The notes: generated by a model not told the origin, from the letters alone. A stretch of DNA of 34,875 bases from Allomyces macrogynus ATCC 38327 (GCA_000151295.1 GG745334.1:667267-702141); one strand, 5' to 3'. Counted from the stretch's first letter, positions 22,165 through 32,601 are shown. Numbers and translations: made by a program.

Positions 22165-22872
22165 ATGCGCGCCGTCTTGCAACGCGTTACTCAGGCCAGT
22201 GTCGCGGGTACGCACGATGAGCGCCATTTACGCGTCAATTCGCGATCAATCACGAACACTGATGGCTGGTTGCAATCACAATTTGGTAGTCGATGGCGCT
22301 GTGATTTCGTCCGTTGGCAAGGGCCTTTGCGTGCTCGTCGGAATCACCAGGGACGACACGCCCGACGACATGGAGTACATTATTCGCAAGATTTTGAACA
22401 CGCGGCTTTGGGAGGACAAGGACGGCGAGGCGTGGAAGACCTCGGTCAAAGTTGCCAGCCTCGAAATTTTGTGCGGTGCGCATGCTTCGATCGATTGACG
22501 CGTCGTTGGCCGTGGCTCTGGTTGCTCATTTGTTTCCCGTGCCGGTACCGATCGCTAGTGTCGCAATTCACGCTGTACGGCACGGTAACCAAGGGCAACA
22601 AGCCCGATTTCCATCAGGCCATGAACGCGGCCGGGTCGCGCGATTTCTACCACACGTTCCTCGACAAGTTGAAGGAGGCCTACAACGCTGACAAGATCAA
22701 GGGTGCGCGCTTCTCGCCCGGCTTGACATTTGCGGTGTGGTCGCGAATTTGATCTGCCTAACGCATGCTCCGCGGCGTTTTCGTAGATGGCCAGTTTCAG
22801 GCCATGATGCAGGTCAATCTGACCAACGACGGGCCCGTCACGCTCGTCATCGACTCGCGCATCCGCAAGTAG
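22165..22872 (+). CDS. DTD1: D-aminoacyl-tRNA deacylase (D-Tyr-tRNA deacylase)
   Basis: Homodimeric proofreading enzyme that hydrolyses D-aminoacyl-tRNA in the cytosol, keeping D-amino acids and glycine out of proteins. Four exons: 22165-22207, 22290-22475, 22559-22702 and 22787-22872; introns GTACGC...TAG, GTGCGC...TAG and GTGCGC...TAG, all phase 1, giving 152 residues, the usual length. The N-terminus [13 protein letters not shown] is typical. VSQFTLYG (about 77-84) carries the SQ-x-x-L active-site motif and [11 protein letters not shown] (about 138-148) carries the Gly-Pro of the cross-subunit motif. [10 protein letters not shown] is also conserved. The gene converges with the MAD1-like gene; only 52 bases separate the stop codons, so the 3' UTRs probably overlap. 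Confidence 0.97.
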
Positions 22873-22924
22873 ATCAAATCAAAACAAATTGTATCGAAAT
22901 TCTGCGCATTCGCGGCCCCATCCC

Positions 22925-25279
22925 TTACGACGCACTAGCCGGTGGGCCCGCGGCAGGTGCATTGCTGCTGGGCGCAACCAAATCGTCGCCGCCGAGCTCA
23001 GCCAGCTTGACCGCGGCCAGGAACCCCGTCAAGTTCTTGCGCTTGGCCCACTCGCTCATGCGGTTCTGGTGGAACGCATGGTACTCGTCGCCCCGGATGC
23101 GCTCGAGTTGCGCATGCCCGTCGGGTGCACGAGTAAACACAAACTGGCCGTCGGACACGGCCGCAGTCTGCGACTGCACGACTGCTTGGGAATCGGAGAG
23201 GGCCGGGAACGTGTACCCAAACAGGTCCGTGACCGTCGTGAGCAAGTTCGTCACAATCGGGTGGTCATAAGTGACGACGACCGGCGTCGCACTCTGGTCG
23301 GGTCCAGCAGCGGCGGTAGGGTCGGTATCGAGCTTGCGCTTTTTGGCTGACGGCGCACCGGCAGCCGTGGCCGCCGTCAGTTCGAGCTGCAGTCGCGCCG
23401 TTTCGCTCTCGAGTTGTGCGACACGCGCCGCAGCAGCGGCAGCAGTGTTCCCGCGCGCGCCGCTGGATCTCACGGCCTCGTCGGCCATCTCCTGCAACTG
23501 CGTGCGCAACTCGTTGGCGTTCCGCTCAAAGTCGGCGGCCATGCGCTTGTACTTCAAGTGGTTCGCGTGCTCCGCCCAGTACTTATCGTCTGCCTCCTTG
23601 GTCTGCGCCTTGGCCTTGGCGAGCATCGCGTTCACCTGGTCGCGCTGGCTCATCGCCGCTTGCACATTTTCCTTGGCCACCTCGAGCTCCTCGGTCTTGC
23701 GCGCCAACTGCATCCTGACCGCTTCCAATTCTGCGAGCACGTCGGTCGGCGACTTGGGCACGGTCGCCCATGCGCCGAGTCTGGTCTGCAACTCGTCACG
23801 CTCGGCCTCGAGCACGACGACGCGGTGTCGCAACTCGTCCATGCCCTTGAGTTTCTGCGAAAGCGCGAGTTTCTCTTCTTCGAGCAGGTGCGTTGCGCGC
23901 TGCAGGTCGCGCAGCCGCGCGACTTCGGCGGTGAGCGCCGTGTTCTTGGCCTCGAGCTCACTCATGTACTGCACGTTGCGCAGGACCTCGTTGCGCTGCG
24001 CCGAGACGCCGCCGTACAAGAGCGCCTCCTTTTTGGTCTTGACGTGCTCGGCGTGCAACGTCTCGTACTTGGCCTCGACGGCGCTGAGCTTTTGCAGCAG
24101 CGCGCGGTTCTCACGAGCGAGTGCCTCGTTCTGTTCACAGTTTGGATTGGGGGTCTCACGGTTAGCGAATTCATCATGACGTTCGCGAGCCATAAGGTGG
24201 AGAGGCGTACCCTGCCCTGCACTTGACTAATCTCCTTGTCCTGCACCTCGACAGTGCTCTGGATCAACTGCATGTGCTGCGCCTCGGCGTGCGTCGCGCG
24301 CTTGGCCTCACGCTCGAGGTGCTGGCACTTGGCCTGCAGCTCCTCGAGCTGGGTCTCGAGGCGCGTGGTGGTCGAGACTTCCCTGGACTAGAGCGGTTCC
24401 ACCATGTTCAGCGAAGACGCGGTGGAGAGGATTGAGATGCAGGTGCGACGCACGCACCTTGGCTTGCTCGAGCTCGGTGCGCAGGTCCTGCATGTCCTTC
24501 TCGAGCTTGGCCTTCTTGTGGTAGAGGAACTTGCGCTGCTCGTCGAGCGTCTATTCGCCAAGCGGTCAGCACTCAATCACAAGCACAGGGCGGGCGTGCG
24601 AAGGTGGAGATTCACGCACCGAGCACCGCGCCGTCGTCGTCGCAAAATCCTTTTGCAGCTGCGTGACGGTTGACTGAAGCGAATCGACCTCGAGCGTGTG
24701 CTCATTGCGAAGCGACAGCACCTCGGCCTCCTTGGCGCGCAGTTTTTCCTGCAACTCGGCAATCTCCGACTGGTCTAAAAACGGTCTGCATCAGCGCCAG
24801 ACTCACGCCACGGCTCCACGCGTAGAGAAACGTACATTTGGCCACGGCCGACGGTACCACGCCATCGCCGCGCACCGACGACCCCGCCGACCACCGTGAC
24901 ACGGCCGACAGGTTCGACCGGCGCGACGCGGACGGGCGCATGGCGATGGGCGAGTCGACCGTGCTCGGTGACGCGGCACCGTATGAGACAAAGGTCGACC
25001 TGAACGGCGCAGGCGAGTGTGGCTGCGACGCGCCGTCATCATCGTAATCCTCGCCGTCGTCATGGTCACGCCTTGTCGCATCGCCTGCTCGAGCAGCTGG
25101 ATGGTCGACGCGCTGACCAAGGTCGGGCGCGGCGTGTCGAGCGTCATGGGCGTGTCAGCAGCGGGTGCGGGGGCGCGTGTGCGCGGGCGTGGAGTTGCAA
25201 AGACAGAGTCGTCATAGTGGGTGCCGTTGGCGGGCGGCGGCGGCGGCGCGTAGCCCGAGCTGGAGCCCGGCAGGTACAT
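22925..25279 (-). CDS. MAD1: probable spindle assembly checkpoint protein Mad1 (coiled coil)
   Basis: Mad1 recruits Mad2 to unattached kinetochores and the nuclear envelope. Exons on minus: 24836-25279, 24620-24774, 24458-24550, 24211-24387 and 22925-24130; introns of 61-80 bases (GTACGT, GTGCGT, GTGCGT, GTACGC) in agreeing phases; about 690 residues (human 718). After a Pro/Ser-rich N-terminus, nearly everything from exon 2 to about 23420 is long heptad coiled coil (for example LEEEKLALSQKLKGMDELRH). The C-terminal about 110 residues resemble the Mad1 RWD-like domain: LFGYTFPAL, a QFVF strand, G-x-x-QL and NLTGFLAAVKLAEL. I do not see a clean Mad2-interaction motif, so another coiled-coil protein is possible. 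In exon 1 the frame shifts between LEQAMRQG and DHDDGEDYDDDG (about 25066-25071); one missing base explains it. The gene is divergent from PRP18. Confidence 0.74.
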
Positions 25280-25517
25280 CGTGGGCAGCGTGGTTGCAGT
25301 AGGTTGCGCGTGCTTGTCGCACTCTTGAGCAGCTGCAGCGTCGTCGTTGATGGTGAAGTGGTTGTGCTGGTCGAGTTGGAGCGGTCTGACGAACTCGCAC
25401 GTGGCCGTGATCGTCTCCCGCGACTGGGCAGGCCGCAAACCACCCCGTTTCTCGACCAGCTATCGCCTCTGTCACGACCACCCGCCCGCAGCCGCCTGAC
25501 TGGCCGCACTCGCCGCC
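25280..25517. promoter_or_regulatory. divergent promoter between MAD1 and PRP18
   Basis: Only 238 bases separate two start codons in opposite directions, so the genes probably share one promoter region. No TATA box is seen. Minus-strand frames upstream of the chosen MAD1 ATG remain open but lack another ATG. Confidence 0.5.
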
Positions 25518-26799
25518 ATGGACCTGCTCAAGAACATTGTCGACCAGGTCAAGCAGACCGAACTGCAAAAGAAGCGCAAGCTGCTCGCCGTCGACGCCGA
25601 CGCCTCGCCTGTCGACACCAAAGACGCCGCTCCCCCACCCGCGAAAAAGTACCTGCGCCGCGGCGACCTCGAGCGGTTACGCGAGGAAGAGTACCTGCGG
25701 CGGCAACAGCAAAAGGAAGCCGACCGTGCACGCCGCAACGCCGCTAGCGGAAGGTCCACGCCCACATCGTCCCATTCGGGAAGTAACGCGACCCCGACAC
25801 GGCGGCACCGGGACGACCACGACGACGGCGACGATGACGAGGCTGCAGCGATTGACGCGATGCTGCAGCAGCTCTCGGCCGACGAGGTGAACCGCCGACT
25901 GCGTGCGCGCGGGCACCCGATCCGGCTATTTGGAGAATCGGACCGCGACCGCGTCTGGCGAATGCGCCGGATCGAGGCCGAGGCACTGGATGAGGGGAAA
26001 GGGCAGCGGAACGAGTACGCGCAACAGCTGGCGCGCACCGAGGCCGGGTTGCAGCTCGAAATGCTGCAGCGCGAACGCAGCGGCGGCGCGAGCGATGCCG
26101 GCGGTAGCAGGTCCGCCGCCAACACCGCCCAGTCGGACGCCGCATCACCAGCCCTGCGCGCGGCCGGCGAGTCCGCCGACGGCGTGTACAAGCCAGAGTA
26201 CGACGTGACCAAGCTGCACGCCAGTCTGCTTGCGACCGACCCGGACGCGTGCTTTGTGCTCGTCTACGTGTGCCTGCGGCGCATGCTCGATACCTGGGAG
26301 GCCATCTTGGCTGCACGGCCCGACCACGTCAAGCGGTCGACGGCGGGCAAGCACGAGGCGACCAAGTTTGCGCAGGCCAAGGATAACTTGAAGCCCTTCT
26401 TCAAGCTGCTCAAGCGGAAAGCCGTCGAGACCGACGTCATGGCCAAGATTGCCGATATCTTGAGGTATGTCCAACAGCGCGAGTATGTCAAGGCCTACGA
26501 CGCCTACCTGCAACTGAGTATCGGCAATGCGCCGTGGCCGATCGGGGTGACCATGGTTGGGTACGCGGTCTCTCTTTTTCTTGCTTCGAATCCCTGCTGG
26601 TGATGTTGGCAGAAACTGACGCGACCTAATAACCGACAGGATTCACGAACGGTCGGCGCGTGAAAAGATTTTTGCCAGCCAAGTCGCGCACGTTCTCAAC
26701 GACGAGACGCAGCGCAAGTGGATTCAGAGCATCAAGCGCATCATGTCCTTCTTCCAGCTGCACTTCCCGCCCGACGACCCCACCAAGATGTTTGGTTGA
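25518..26799 (+). CDS. PRP18: pre-mRNA-splicing factor 18
   Basis: U5-associated second-step splicing factor that stabilises exon alignment at 3' splice-site ligation; nuclear. Two exons, 25518-26560 and 26640-26799, with intron 26561-26639 (GTACGC...CAG, phase 2); 400 residues against about 340 in human and fission yeast. The N-terminus is a Lys/Glu-rich helix ([20 protein letters not shown]). Residues about 118-155 are the splicing-factor motif shared with Prp4 ([20 protein letters not shown]). A low-complexity Ala/Ser/Gly linker follows, then the helical Prp18 domain (about 230-400) with the invariant loop [19 protein letters not shown] spanning the splice junction. The C-terminus is [24 protein letters not shown] lies 141 bases after the stop. 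Confidence 0.97.
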
Positions 26800-26939
26800 T
26801 GGCCGCGTGCAGTGCAGAAAAAGCAGTATGGAAAACCGACCAAAAAATATCGTATTCTATTTGCCATGGCTGCCGCGGGGTCTGATCGGGTCGAGCTTGG
26901 TCAAGTTCGTTCTTCACGGCAAACACGACGAATACCAGA

Positions 26940-26945
26940 AATAAA
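26940..26945 (+). terminator. candidate poly(A) signal AATAAA for PRP18
   Basis: AATAAA is 141 bases downstream of the PRP18 stop. It lies in an A-rich intergenic stretch (26930-27065, with several A runs) between PRP18 and the convergent gene on minus. Confidence 0.5.
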
Positions 26946-27062
26946 TAGAGGATCACGCGCCCGTGTGGGGTCGCAAGAATTCAAGCGCCATAACACCAAC
27001 TCGAGAAGGAAGAAAACAAAAAAGTAGCAAAAAAAAGAAAACGCAAAAGTTCCACGACAACT

Positions 27063-27395
27063 TCAGTAAAGCAACTCGCCGATCCACTTGGACACCTCGT
27101 GCACCTCGCGTGTCTTGCTCCACGACACGTTGCGCCGCTGCCGTACGGCCGGTGCCGGTGGCTCCGGTGCTGCCACCACCTCTGCCGCTGTTGTCGCCGG
27201 CTCCGCGGCCCGGGCGCGGTCGAGCGCGCGCTGAATGCGCTTGCGCGGCGCCTCGAGCGGATCATCCGCGTCCTCGTCCACACTGCGCATGCGTTTCCGC
27301 GGCGTCGACAGCGGCGATGCATGCGGCACCTGTTGGCTGGTCATCGGCGATGTCGTTCCTGCTGCGGACGCATCGCGCTTGGGCGACCGTCGGGC
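27063..27395 (-). CDS. basic, Pro/Ala-rich coding-like segment with a C-terminal RNVSW motif, in frame behind a TGA
   Basis: After the TGA at 27396-27398 that closes the upstream frame, the same frame stays open to 27063. It encodes Ser/Pro-Lys/Arg clusters (SPKRDAS, STPRKRMRSVDED, APRKRIQRAL) and ends RNVSWSKTREVHEVSKWIGEL plus two residues. R-x-V-x-W fits the loose RVxF type of PP1-docking motif, and proteins with such basic S/T-P tails are common among cell-cycle factors. It is either the continuation of the LRR gene (TGA wrong, spliced out or read through) or a separate exon. I cannot decide, and the function is unknown. Confidence 0.35.
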   Translation of the reverse strand, partial: ARRSPKRDASAAGTTSPMTSQQVPHASPLSTPRKRMRSVDEDADDPLEAPRKRIQRALDRARAAEPATTAAEVVAAPEPPAPAVRQRRNVSWSKTREVHEVSKWIGELLY

Positions 27396-29941
27396 TCAGA
27401 ATTTGCACCGCGATGGCGTCCCGAGCAGGAGCCCGCGCGCGGCGATGCTGGGAGCGGGACCATAATGCGGTGCCGTGGGTGACAGGACCGGCGGTCTAGC
27501 AGTCCAAGGCGCGGTCGCGGTCGATGGCCCCCGCGCCGGCAGCTCTTGCTGTGCGCTTGATCGTGTGGTGGCACGCCTGGAACGTCGGGATCCGGACTCG
27601 AATCGCGTTCCCGGCGACGGCAACCGCCCGGCGCGGCGACGGCGGGACGGTGACATGGGCATCGGCACGGCGTTGAAGAGCCCACGGATCTGTTCGGGCC
27701 TCAGTGCGCAGTGGCAAGTCGCGCGAGTTCGGATCCATCGCGCGCGGCACACCGCTGCGCCTTGGCCGTACACGCGCGCACGGTCAGGGTCAAGTCGCGC
27801 ACGCGCGACCGCTTGATGAGCCAGGCGAGGTCGGAGAGACTCTCCATGTCGTTGACGACCTCGATGGAGAGCGCCATTAGCCGCGGCTGGAATCGGATCA
27901 ACCACGCAGCGAGCCAGACGGGCAGCGGCATGTCGTGCCAGAGCGGCTCATCTTTCCCCTCAGAAACAACAGGTCGCAGTGTCAGCGGCACGAGTTTCGT
28001 CGGCAGGACCACGGCGCCGAGCGTCAGGCTCTCGAGCTGCGTGCCGGTGCGTGCAGCACTTGCCACGAGCGCCATCGCGTGGTAGACGAAAATGTACTCG
28101 GTCAAGTGCAGCGTCGAGAGGTACGGCGCGAGCGCGGTGACGGCAAACGGCGGGACGAGGTCGACGCCCACGAGTTTGAGCCGCTGCAGTTTCGCGCCTA
28201 TCTTGCCCATGTGCATGGCGCGAATCTGGTCGTCATTGAAGCTGTGCACCGATACGTCGACGAGGTTCGGGAAATGGCCAAGGTATGCCCACAGCGGTGC
28301 GGGCACGCCGCAGCCCGACTGGATCGCGACCTTAGTCAGCGGCGACGGCGTTGTTCGCGGGAACGACGCTGTGGGAGTCGTACCCCCCGTCACACGCGCA
28401 ACGAGCGCCGCCGCAGACATGAGCGCGGCGCGCGTGCCCTGCAGACCCGTCGGTGCGGCCGGTGGGACCCAAGACGTTGGCCACTCGACACGGCACCCAA
28501 ACTCGAGGTTGAGCGTGGAAAGGCTGGGCGCCGTATAGATAGCCGACAAGAGCAGGGTTGGGAAGTTGGGTGCGGCCAAGTCGAGCACGTGGAGGTGCGG
28601 GAGCAGCGTCAAGAGAAGTGCGAGCGCCTGCGCGGTATCGGGCTGGCCAGGGGCGCACACCATTGGGAATCGATCGGCAACGAGCCGCAGCCGCCGCAGC
28701 GGGGCGCGACTGATCGGGTGCGTTGCGTTGCGCGGCTGCAAGTGCGAGTGCATGGCGGCCGAGTGCATGAGCTGCACATGAATCAAGTCGAGCGACCGCA
28801 GGTACTGGTGCCCGAAGATGGAATAAATGAGCTTGCCGTTGACAAACGTAGAGGTGCCGGGTGCCACGTCGCGCAGCGTAAGGTGCGACAAGACCGGCAG
28901 CTGGTCGAGCGTCGTGGCGAGCGCTGCCGAGTTAGCAAAGAGGCCGATGTCGACGCGGAGGTCGGCGAGCTGTGCCGTCTTTGTGAGCAGACTGGTGACG
29001 AGCGGCGCTGCCTGCTGCAGCGTGAATTTACCATGCAGCGCGGCATTGCGCGCCGGTGGGTGCGCATAGGCCTTGATTCCCAGCAAATCGATGCAATGCG
29101 TTTGCCGAATGCAGTTGGCGGGAGTCAACGACTGCATCGCCAGTGAGTCGAGCGGTGAGCGACTGCGCGTGGCCGACGCCGAGGTTGCCGTGAACGAAAA
29201 TGCAGATCGGTGCGTGGTCGGCGACGCATCGGCTTCAGCGTTGTTGACAGCGTCGACCTCATCGTGGTCGTCATTGCCAGAGATATCGTGGTCAGCAGGT
29301 TCCGACGTCTCCTCTGGCTGAGCTGACGCTTTTCCACGCAAGACAAGCCGGTGCGCTTGCTCGAGCGCCCACGGACTCATGACCCGCAAGTTGTGCCAGA
29401 GCGCCTTGATAATGGCCACGGTCATGGCTGGAGTGAGCGTCAAAAGCGGGAACAGGAGGGCGCCCTCACGCTGCAATCCCGCGACCAAGGCAGCAGCCGT
29501 GCCCTCGTCGTGGAATGCACGGTGCGCCGCCGACAGGACAGGTGCGGGTGCCGTGAGCTGCAATCCACCGCGCAGCACAAGCGCGCGATTACCGTCGTGA
29601 CTGACCGGTCCAGTTGCTGCCGGACCGGACAGCGCAGCGGGTCCCGACGCATTGGCATCCTGGTCGGCGAGAAGAGGTTGGCGCGCCCGTAGCGCGCGGA
29701 GTCGGTTACTGGCGAGCCGGCGGCGCTCCTGGAGGTGCCGCTTGTGCTGATAGTGCTTGAGCTCGACGAGACGCAGCGGTGTTGCCGACTTGCGAGGAGC
29801 TGGAGGGGTCGACGATGAGCTGCTGGTGGCACCGCTCGGAGGGCCCGCGGCATTGGCGTCGCAAGGTGCCACTTGGCCTGGTACAGCGCCGTCATGGTCG
29901 GCGGTGGTGCCGTGTGGCGGTGGTACTCCGACGCTGAGCAT
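27396..29941 (-). CDS. leucine-rich-repeat protein of unknown function
   Basis: Modelled as two exons, 27782-29941 and 27396-27689, with intron 27690-27781 (GTGCGC...CAG, phase 0), 817 residues. If the intron is not spliced the frame ends at 27701 instead. From residue about 250 there are roughly ten irregular LRR units of the type LxxLxL: LSHLTLRDV, LRSLDLIHVQL, LRRLRLVADRF, LHVLDLAAPNF, LSTLNLEFG, LQRLKLVGVDL, LSTLHLTEY, LESLTLGAVVL and LMALSIEVVNDM. The N-terminus is Ala/Ser/Pro-rich with a basic helical patch (HLQERRRLASNRLRALRARQ), and an acidic Asp/Glu-rich loop follows near residue 190. I see no clear F-box, though fungal F-box/LRR proteins look similar. The start is the first true ATG; the frame is open upstream. 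The 3' exon is Arg/Ser/Pro-rich with SPGT and LLGTPSR. Confidence 0.65.
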
Positions 29942-30349
29942 GATTCCAGGCGCGTTCTTGTGGTGCAGGTCGGCGGCGGGCACGGTGGACAGTCGCACGA
30001 AGGTGGAGAACGGGGATCTGCGCGCGGCGGCGCCAGTGCGACCGCTTGCTGGAAGTGCAGGGACCGGGACCGTCGCAGCGGCGCAACGGCTTGATGGCGT
30101 CGTGGTGCCCGCTTGGCGTTCGGCCGTCGTCGTGGTGACGGTGGCAGGTAAGCACTCTGTCCGGCGACTTTGTCTGCGGCCAGCAAGCGGATCACGGCAC
30201 GTGTTGTCGAGCGGCCTGGCATGGCAGTGACACAGCGCTGCATGGCATAGCACTCCGAGTCCTGTTGGTTCGCCGCATCGCCGCTGTTGCCTCGTCTGCC
30301 CCTTGCTGCCCACAATGTAGTAACACTTGGCCCTGATGACGCCAACACG
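29942..30349. other. upstream region of the LRR gene up to the composition boundary
   Basis: About 400 bases with normal CpG-rich composition. The minus frame of the LRR gene is open through it (no ATG), so an upstream exon is possible. It ends at the last CpG before the depleted block (30348-30349). Confidence 0.45.
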
Positions 30350-30699
30350 CCCCTGTAAGCCTGGGGACTGGGAAGAGAAATCTGGGACCAAGGGCCATGC
30401 TGGTCAGAGAGTGTGGATTTTTTCTGCAATTGCACTCCATGTATTTCTGTGGCAATTTAAAACACCCAAAAACTGTGTCACTCATGCCACTGAAAAATTA
30501 GGTCTGGGAAGCCAATTGAGGTGCAAATTTCTGTCATTTTTCAAGGTTGTGCCACAGTTGTGCCACTTTCAGGCCATTTTCACAGTAAGTTTCATGAATA
30601 GTGTGGGGCAGCCAATCACTGTTCATCATTTGAGAAGTCTATTGCCCCTGGACCCAGGTACACCCATTTGACCTGATGATGCCCACTCACCTGTATCTG

Positions 30700-31270
30700 T
30701 CACTTCATAAACAGCTGTGCATCACCACTTTGTTGAAGGTCAATGGCATTCTGTTGATGCACTCCAAAGGCAGTCATTGAAATAATCTGGTGCCCTGGGA
30801 AGTGCCTCTGGACAAACCTCTGGTAAATATTATAGAGCTCTGTACTTGACATGCTCTGTTTCACCTCAACTGTATGGTTCTACTCCATGAGGTTTGCAGG
30901 AAACCACCATACTTAGTGATTTCCTGGAACAGCACAGAAACAGGGTCAGCAGCCACCTCCATGATAACATCACTGTCCTCATTCTGTGGAAAGTTGGCCA
31001 GGTCAATGTCGCCCAGGTCCACATTGCAGAGGTAGGTAAAAATCTTGTCAGCATTGGCAATGACATACTCATCCAGATGACAGAAGTTCACACAGTCACA
31101 ATGGTCATGTCCATGCAGGGAGACTTGTTGGCAAACTTGCACAAGACCATGCAGCAAGTCAGCTCTTTGTATACTTGCTTGATGTACAGCACATAGTTTG
31201 TTGTCAGAAGGTGCACATGGACATCACCAGACTTTTCCTTGCCACCCTTGGCACTCAATTGGGGAGCCAT
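30700..31270 (-). pseudogene. decayed gene of unknown family in the CpG-depleted block
   Basis: Read on minus from an ATG at 31270, a protein-like sequence starts MAPQLSAKGGKEKSGDVHVH and runs to a TGA near 31088. A second frame carries on with HLDEYVIANADKIFTYLCNV and FPQNEDSDVIMEVAADPVSV, and a third, containing a TAG, ends with ELYNIYQRFVQRHFPGHQII and the terminal stop at 30700-30702. The mix of residues and the smooth hand-over between frames point to one former gene of about 190 codons with two frameshifts and a nonsense change. I do not recognise the family. Confidence 0.5.
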
Positions 31271-31446
31271 CCCCTTTACCAGGTTCTTGAACTTGGACAG
31301 TCCAAATTTGATGAGGAAATCTCATCCACATTTGACATCTCCCACCCCCACCTTGTCACATGTATAGTGGACTGAGAACTTGGACATGTTGCTGTACCCA
31401 CTCATCCCATATGTCACAAGGCACCCCACCAGTCAAGGTAGCCAAC

Positions 31447-31905
31447 AGTCACCTTTATTTCTGCCCACTCCATTTGGAAACCCATTTCCTCAACAACTTC
31501 CTGCACTTCAATATGCACCTGATGGCTGTCATCAACACCATCAAGGCCTACATCAACAAGGGCAACAACTTCCCCACCAGCATGACCAATTCTGATGCCA
31601 CTGACCAAGTCTTTGCTGCTGTCTGCACCTATGGAAATGTGCACTCCTGGTTTTTGATGGGACCTGACAAGACTGGGGTGACAAGTGCACAAGTCATGAT
31701 GACCCTTGACATGTTCCAGATGGGTCTGGTTGGTGGCCCATCATTTCTGACTTTGACTTCAACACCTTACCTGACATGGTCCAGCTTGTGCAAGAACCTA
31801 TTGATGTGCACTTGCACAGCTACCATGTTGGCTTTGAATGGTTGACATGTTGTGCAAAATGCCCATGTATGCCTTGCCACTTCTGCATTGACACAATGGC
31901 AAGTT
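31447..31905 (+). pseudogene. decayed gene with the unknown 41-residue module, copy A
   Basis: An open plus frame encodes LHLETHFLNNFLHFNMHLMA and then the module at 31528-31650 (starts VINTIKAYINKGNNFP, ends CTYGNVHSW), followed by MGPDKTGVTSAQVMMTLDMF. From about 31735 the coding signal moves to another frame (FNTLPDMVQLVQEPIDVHLH, then a Cys-rich CCAKCPCMPCHFC). The same module recurs at 32853-32975. Function and family are unknown. Confidence 0.5.
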
Positions 31906-32202
31906 CTTGTTAGATGACCAGGCATTCCATGAGTTTGTTGACTTGGTGCAGACAAGTTCCCCATGGGGTTCATGGGCAGCATGGCCAGAGGACTAAGCAC
32001 CATGTGCACATGTAGATGTTGGCCAATGTGTACTTGTGCAATTTGCTGTGGTTGGAACAATGGGCGGCTTGCTGGGAGCCAGGTGCATCTGATGACCAAG
32101 TTGACACAGTGTGTCAACTGACTGTGCATCAACTGACATAGTGCCAACCAGCAAGTTGACCAGGTCTTTGCTCACACAGTTTGCTGCTAAGGACAGAAAC
32201 AC

Positions 32203-32601
32203 GCTGCCATGCTGTTCCACACACTGCAGGGCATGATTGGGTTGTGCAAGACAGCCACCCACAACCTGCTTGCAGTGGTGCCTCTCCTCAAGCTCTTGCA
32301 TGATGACATCAAGGACATTGTGTGGTAGGCTGTTGAGAATCCTGACACTGCAGTCATGGACTGGCTCATTGTCATCACATCAGGCCAGCTCAGCATTGAC
32401 CATGAGGAGCTCATGGTGGGTGTGATGATGGACAGGTGGACAAGTGATGACACTGTTGAGTCTTTGGCCACTGTGGCTGAGGACAGGTTGCTGAGGGTGG
32501 ATTTTTGGACGTGTGTTAGTGGTCTGGAAAGAAAGATGTTTTTTCTGATGCTGCTATGTGCGTCCTGCTGCAATGGTTTCCACTGTGATTTGAGAACATA
32601 A
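32203..32601 (+). pseudogene. decayed coding stretch with an internal stop
   Basis: A plus frame reads AAMLFHTLQGMIGLCKTATH and LLAVVPLLKLLHDDIKDIVW, then an in-frame TAG (32326-32328), then AVENPDTAVMDWLIVITSGQ and DRWTSDDTVESLATVAEDRL to a stop at 32599-32601. The helical, well-mixed residue content on both sides of the TAG suggests one former coding region. It lies between the two module copies on the same strand. Confidence 0.4.

Noticed and set aside
27341..27685. Overlapping minus frames rich in Arg/Pro/Ser alongside the LRR gene 3' exon
   Set aside because: Shadows of the coding frame; only the frame joined by the GTGCGC...CAG intron connects to the LRR gene in phase.
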